IMG/VR virus record: IMGVR_UViG_3300014886_000001
Coordinates: 1 to 39,838 of that record
DNA: 39,838 bases
Source of the DNA: a virus
Reading direction: 5' to 3' (one strand)
This document shows, one piece after another, positions 36,766-39,838 of the stretch. Position 1 is the stretch's first letter. Every line of letters begins with the position of its first letter. The notes beneath the pieces are model-generated. The model was not told the origin of the DNA. It made no database searches and saw only the letters and a program-made list of their open reading frames with translations. The position numbers and the translations under genes are program-made.

Positions 36766-38229
36766 ATGGCAAAAACCACAAAAAAAAGAGGAAAATATCG
36801 CATTAGATTGACCAAGAAGAACCTTGAAAAGATAATAAAAGATATGATTGAGAAGGGGAATGATGATATTAAACTGAAGGCGATTAAGTTGTGGAAGGAG
36901 ATTGAGGCTGAAGAAAGGGCAATAAAACAAACCCAGAGGGAGAAGGTGATTAAAAGAGTGGTTGATGATGAGAAGCTACAGGAATTGATTAAATTTAAGC
37001 CTCATCAGAAGCAGAAAGAAGTGTTGGAATGTAATGCTAATGAGATTGTGATTTGTGCTGGAAGACAGAGCGGAAAAACTATTTTATGTGCTTATTATGC
37101 TTTAAAAACGCTATTAGAGGAAGATAAAAGCGTATGTTTGATTGCTCCAAGTTATAGTTTGTGTGGAAGGGTATTGGATTATTTGAGGATTTGGATTGGG
37201 AAGTATTTTAAGGGGGAAATGGTGGTTTATAATAAGCCATTTCCAAGAATCGTTACAAAATGGGGTTCAATTCTTGAGGCAAAATCAACAGAACAACCAG
37301 ACCAGATTTTAGGTAAGGGATATGATTTAATAATTGTTGATGAGTGTACCAGAATTCCAGAAAAAATACATCATACTTACATTATTCCAGCATCAGGAAT
37401 AAAATTGGGTAAATATTTTTATATTTCTACTCCCAGAGGGAGGGATTGGTTTTGGAAATTATGGAGGAAAGCCAAAGAAAAAGGAGCAGCTTTTCATTGG
37501 GCATCTCTTGAGAATCCCTATTTTGATAGAAAAAAATGGGAACAAGAGAAAAAGAGATTGCCAGAAACTATATTTAGGCAAGAATATATGGCTGAATTTT
37601 TAGAGAGGGCAGTTGTTTTTGCTCATATTGATGACTGTATTAAAAACTATTCAATTCCGTTAGATTATAATGAGAACCATTTGTATGTAATGGGAGTAGA
37701 TTTGGGAAAATATGAGGATTATACAGCCATTGTGGTGATTGATATGATGACCAATCAGGTGGCAGATGCGATATTTTTTCAAGGAGATTGGGACATTCAA
37801 AAGGAAAGAATTAAGGCAATGGCTGATAAATATGGGAAGTGTCCAATTTGGATGGATGCTACCTCAGTGTCATCAGGAGATATTTTTGTTCAGCAATTAA
37901 GCGATGAAGGTTATCATGTAATGGGTTATAAAATTTCTTCAAATGTTTCAAAAAGACAATTAATTGAGAAAGCAATTGTTTTAATTCAAAATGGAGATAT
38001 TGCCTTACCAGCAAAAGGAGGAGATAGTGAAGAATTAATTAATCAATTAAGAGCCTTTACTTTTACTAAAACATTAGCAGGAATTATTAAGTATCATGCT
38101 CCTTCAGGAGAACACGATGATTTAGTAATTGCCTTTGCGTTGGCTTGTTGGGAATTAGAGGAAAGTCCTCTTCCCGAATTAAAAGATGGAAAGGTCGAAG
38201 TTTATTTACCACCAGAACAAGAATTTTAA
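36766..38229 (+). CDS. terL: Terminase large subunit
   Basis: 487 residues; the ATPase-nuclease that cuts and pumps DNA into the procapsid. ATPase domain: Walker A GRQSGKT (99-105), Walker B LIIVDE (188-193) and coupling motif STPRG (221-225). Nuclease domain: Asp312 in GVDLGKYED, Asp364 in WMDATS and Asp451-Asp452 in HDDLVIA, a complete RNase H-like triad. The first 75 residues are basic and helical, and no separate small terminase is recognised, so part of that role could be fused or encoded by an unrecognised neighbour. It opens the structural block. Confidence 0.93.
   Translation: MAKTTKKRGKYRIRLTKKNLEKIIKDMIEKGNDDIKLKAIKLWKEIEAEERAIKQTQREKVIKRVVDDEKLQELIKFKPHQKQKEVLECNANEIVICAGRQSGKTILCAYYALKTLLEEDKSVCLIAPSYSLCGRVLDYLRIWIGKYFKGEMVVYNKPFPRIVTKWGSILEAKSTEQPDQILGKGYDLIIVDECTRIPEKIHHTYIIPASGIKLGKYFYISTPRGRDWFWKLWRKAKEKGAAFHWASLENPYFDRKKWEQEKKRLPETIFRQEYMAEFLERAVVFAHIDDCIKNYSIPLDYNENHLYVMGVDLGKYEDYTAIVVIDMMTNQVADAIFFQGDWDIQKERIKAMADKYGKCPIWMDATSVSSGDIFVQQLSDEGYHVMGYKISSNVSKRQLIEKAIVLIQNGDIALPAKGGDSEELINQLRAFTFTKTLAGIIKYHAPSGEHDDLVIAFALACWELEESPLPELKDGKVEVYLPPEQEF
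38190..38197 (+). promoter_or_regulatory. AAAGGTCG box, 33 nt before the 38231 start
   Basis: Inside the last codons of the terminase gene. Spacing is at the long end, so it may be coincidental. Confidence 0.5.
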
Positions 38230-38230
38230 T

Positions 38231-38521
38231 ATGCCAAAATTTAAAAACAAATTGAATACAATGCTAACTGTAACAGGATGCGATTTTATCTTTGACCCAG
38301 GAGAAATAAAAGAATTTCCTGAAAATTCTCCTTATTTGAGATGGTTAAGAGAATGTCCTGATTTAGAAGAGATAAAAGACGAGAACGTTGAAACCCCAAA
38401 AGAGGTAGTAGGAGAAACCTCTAAAGAAGAAGAGGAAGTTTTCTATTGTGATGTTTGTGGTTGGGTAGGAAAGAACGAAAGAGCGGTGAGAATGCACAAA
38501 ATGAAGAAACATGGAAAATAA
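38231..38521 (+). CDS. Small protein with C2H2 zinc finger (96 aa)
   Basis: An N-terminal beta-like part (TMLTVTGCDFIFDPGEIKEF), an acidic linker and a C-terminal finger with Cys73, Cys76, His89 and His94 (YCDVCGWVGKNERAVRMHKMKKH). C2H2 fingers are uncommon in phage structural blocks. DNA or capsid binding during packaging is possible. Confidence 0.73.
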   Translation: MPKFKNKLNTMLTVTGCDFIFDPGEIKEFPENSPYLRWLRECPDLEEIKDENVETPKEVVGETSKEEEEVFYCDVCGWVGKNERAVRMHKMKKHGK

Positions 38522-38912
38522 AGAGACCAATCAATTAAATGAAAAAACAGAAGAAACAAAAGAGGAGGAAGTTTCTCCTGAATTTTCTATTAACAATTTA
38601 GAGGTGGTTAGAGCAGCTAATTGTTTAGATTTGAAATATGATGACTTAACAGAAAGAGAAGTATTTGAGAAGTTAGAATTGATTTGGAAGCATTGGTATA
38701 AGGAAGCCAAAAGTGAAAGTTTTTATGAATATGTAAGGAATTTAAACTCAAAATTGGGCTATAAACCAGGAATTCATCCTTTAGATAAAATTTACACTTA
38801 TTTAGTAGTAAAAAAAGAAACAAAAGATAAGAAATCTCAGGAGGATAAAATAGATGAGTTAAAATTTAAAGAAAAAATAAAGGCAATCATTAAACTATTT
38901 AAAGAGATTTAA
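38511..38912 (+). CDS. Unknown protein (133 aa)
   Basis: Overlaps the previous gene by 11 bases. Disordered Glu/Thr-rich N-terminus, a folded helical centre (NLEVVRAANCLDLKYDDLTE then LELIWKHWYKEAKSESFYEYV) and a Lys-rich helical end. It could fill a connector or small-terminase role by position, without sequence support. Confidence 0.66.
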   Translation: MENKETNQLNEKTEETKEEEVSPEFSINNLEVVRAANCLDLKYDDLTEREVFEKLELIWKHWYKEAKSESFYEYVRNLNSKLGYKPGIHPLDKIYTYLVVKKETKDKKSQEDKIDELKFKEKIKAIIKLFKEI

Positions 38913-38913
38913 A

Positions 38914-39198
38914 ATGGCTTATAAATCTGTTGTTAAACCTGCTATTGAGTTTGGAGGTTCGGCTCCACCAGAAAATGATAAGTGGGGAATAAACGATATT
39001 GATGAAGCATCAGAAACCTTAACTTATGTGGGAATAGAGAACATAAGCGGAAATTGGATAATTTTTAAAATTGATGAAAGTTCAGGAATTTCTATTAGGT
39101 GGGCTTCTCAAAATAATAATTCATCTATTACTTCTTATTCAACTGCGTGGCAAAATAGAACAACTTTAAATTACGCTACTTATAAGGAAGCAGTATGA
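38914..39198 (+). CDS. Probable small virion protein (94 aa)
   Basis: MAYKSVVKPAIEFGGSAPPEN, then a beta-sandwich-like Ser/Asn-rich body (ETLTYVGIENISGNWIIFK, IRWASQNNNSS). Lysine-poor like other virion proteins here. Probably a capsid or connector component. Confidence 0.62.
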   Translation: MAYKSVVKPAIEFGGSAPPENDKWGINDIDEASETLTYVGIENISGNWIIFKIDESSGISIRWASQNNNSSITSYSTAWQNRTTLNYATYKEAV

Positions 39199-39440
39199 AG
39201 AAAGAATACATAAAAATAAATGAGAATACAATTGAAGAAGTTACAAGAAGAAGAATAGATTTACAAGAATTGAAAAACCGACTTACAGAAATAGAAAAGG
39301 AAATCAAGTTTCTGAAAAGTCAGCCTGACGAAATTAAAGTGTCGAATGAGGATAAATTTACCAATTTACGCAATTTAGAAGAAGAAAGAAAACATATACT
39401 TGAAATTCTAAAACAAGTTAGAACTTTACAAACAGTATAA
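39195..39440 (+). CDS. Coiled-coil protein (81 aa)
   Basis: Overlaps the previous gene by four bases and shares its last base with the next ATG. A long charged helix (LQELKNRLTEIEKEIKFLKSQ, then NLRNLEEERKHILEILKQV). Likely an assembly or oligomerisation partner of the fibre-like protein that follows. Confidence 0.68.
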   Translation: MKKEYIKINENTIEEVTRRRIDLQELKNRLTEIEKEIKFLKSQPDEIKVSNEDKFTNLRNLEEERKHILEILKQVRTLQTV

Positions 39441-39838
39441 TGGCTATATCATTTGATACAACCTATAAACGAATAGTATTAACTCCAGAAACAGGAAAGG
39501 GAGATTCTTGGGCTAATGCTTACACTTTCAAAGATATAGCCGATTACTTTGCTTCCAATCCGATTTCAAATTGGTATGACCCGACAAGCGGAGATGTGAT
39601 TGAAGATTCAGATACTTCATATTGGTCTGTTGTTGAAGGAAGCGGGACGATAGCAGTGGAAAGCACGATTGTAAATACAGGCAGTTACTCAATAAATATC
39701 ACAAAAAGCGATGCCAATCAGGTTAGAGTAACGAGGGATTTGGGAGCATACAACTACTGGACTTCAAATGAGGAAACGCTCGAATCGTCTGAATTTCTGA
39801 GGTTTTACGTTAGAGCAGACCAAGATGGTGTAACAATA
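39440..39838 (+). CDS. Fibre-like beta-sandwich virion protein, 5' part
   Basis: Starts MAISFDTTYKRIVLTPETGKG and stays open to the window end, continuing as the feature at 1-1527. This part holds the first 133 residues, including the beginning of a carbohydrate-binding-like beta-sandwich (SYWSVVEGSGTIAVESTIV then GSYSINITKSDA). The short head followed by a repeat-like surface domain fits a particle-attached fibre or decoration. Confidence 0.75.
   Translation, partial: MAISFDTTYKRIVLTPETGKGDSWANAYTFKDIADYFASNPISNWYDPTSGDVIEDSDTSYWSVVEGSGTIAVESTIVNTGSYSINITKSDANQVRVTRDLGAYNYWTSNEETLESSEFLRFYVRADQDGVTI
39716..39838. repeat. Terminal direct repeat (second copy)
   Basis: Identical to bases 1-123. 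Reading frame and spacing are continuous through it, which supports a circular assembly. Confidence 0.95.

Noticed and set aside
1-39838. Recoded TGA stop codon
   Set aside because: Several well-supported small genes end at TGA in tight overlaps, and no long genes contain in-frame TGA.
1-39838. Integrase, repressor or other lysogeny genes
   Set aside because: No tyrosine or serine recombinase motif, excisionase or CI-like repressor was found, so a temperate lifestyle is not supported.

Overview
The window is a complete or nearly complete genome of a tailed double-stranded DNA phage, assembled as one contig. Its first 123 bases recur exactly as its last 123, and one gene (39440 to the end) continues in frame at position 1, so the map is circular or terminally redundant with about 39,715 unique bases. 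It is AT-rich (about one third GC by eye). Capsid, portal and terminase genes, no tape-measure protein and two large probable internal virion proteins point to a short-tailed (podovirus-like) particle with an SU10-type major capsid protein. The host appears to be a bacterium: there are sigma-70-type promoters, perfect Shine-Dalgarno sequences, DnaA-box-like sites and a lysozyme-like enzyme with an export signal. TGA acts as a stop. The host phylum cannot be told from the sequence.

Layout. Plus strand 36.8 kb through the junction to 24.0 kb is the virion and lysis block: large terminase, small connector or accessory genes, a fibre-like beta-sandwich protein, portal, three tiny basic proteins, scaffold and major capsid protein. 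Next come five sugar-modifying genes (a GT2-TPR-GT4 fusion, a LicD-like protein, a SAM methyltransferase and two GT2 enzymes), then adaptor, tail and fibre proteins and two internal virion proteins. The block ends with an XhlA-like membrane protein, a metallophosphatase and a secreted trypsin-like protease, closed by a strong terminator. Plus strand 24.06-34.27 kb holds a papain-like protease on its own promoter, a structured RNA, a DNA methyltransferase, a winged-helix replication-type protein, holin and lysozyme. After a second promoter follows a run of small early-type genes: zinc proteins, HNH, SWIM, a SpoU RNA methyltransferase, a hexapeptide-repeat protein and several small paralogues. 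Minus strand 36.12-34.27 kb is a six-gene operon of small unknown proteins. The two runs converge on a bidirectional terminator. A 700-base intergenic region at 36.05-36.77 kb separates the divergent units and carries promoters, a DnaA-like box, an A-rich tract and short direct repeats. There is no DNA polymerase, integrase, CRISPR array or recognisable tRNA, so replication probably relies on the host.

The most striking content is in the control layer. (1) An octamer, AAAGGTCG, recurs 14 times (plus one AAAGGTCA) upstream of start codons on both strands, always in sense orientation and usually 19-34 nt before the ATG. (2) A compact perfect pseudoknot (9 bp, 10 bp and 7 bp helices) lies between the capsid gene and the next ATG. 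(3) A roughly 133-nt multi-helix RNA precedes the DNA methyltransferase. (4) Two homologous hairpins sit between minus-strand genes. (5) A triple-hairpin element lies at 33.63-33.72 kb. (6) Genes at 22.07-23.48 kb use perfect Shine-Dalgarno sequences, whereas most other genes have none and one looks leaderless. The N-terminus of the capsid protein is also copied onto a 40-residue basic protein upstream.
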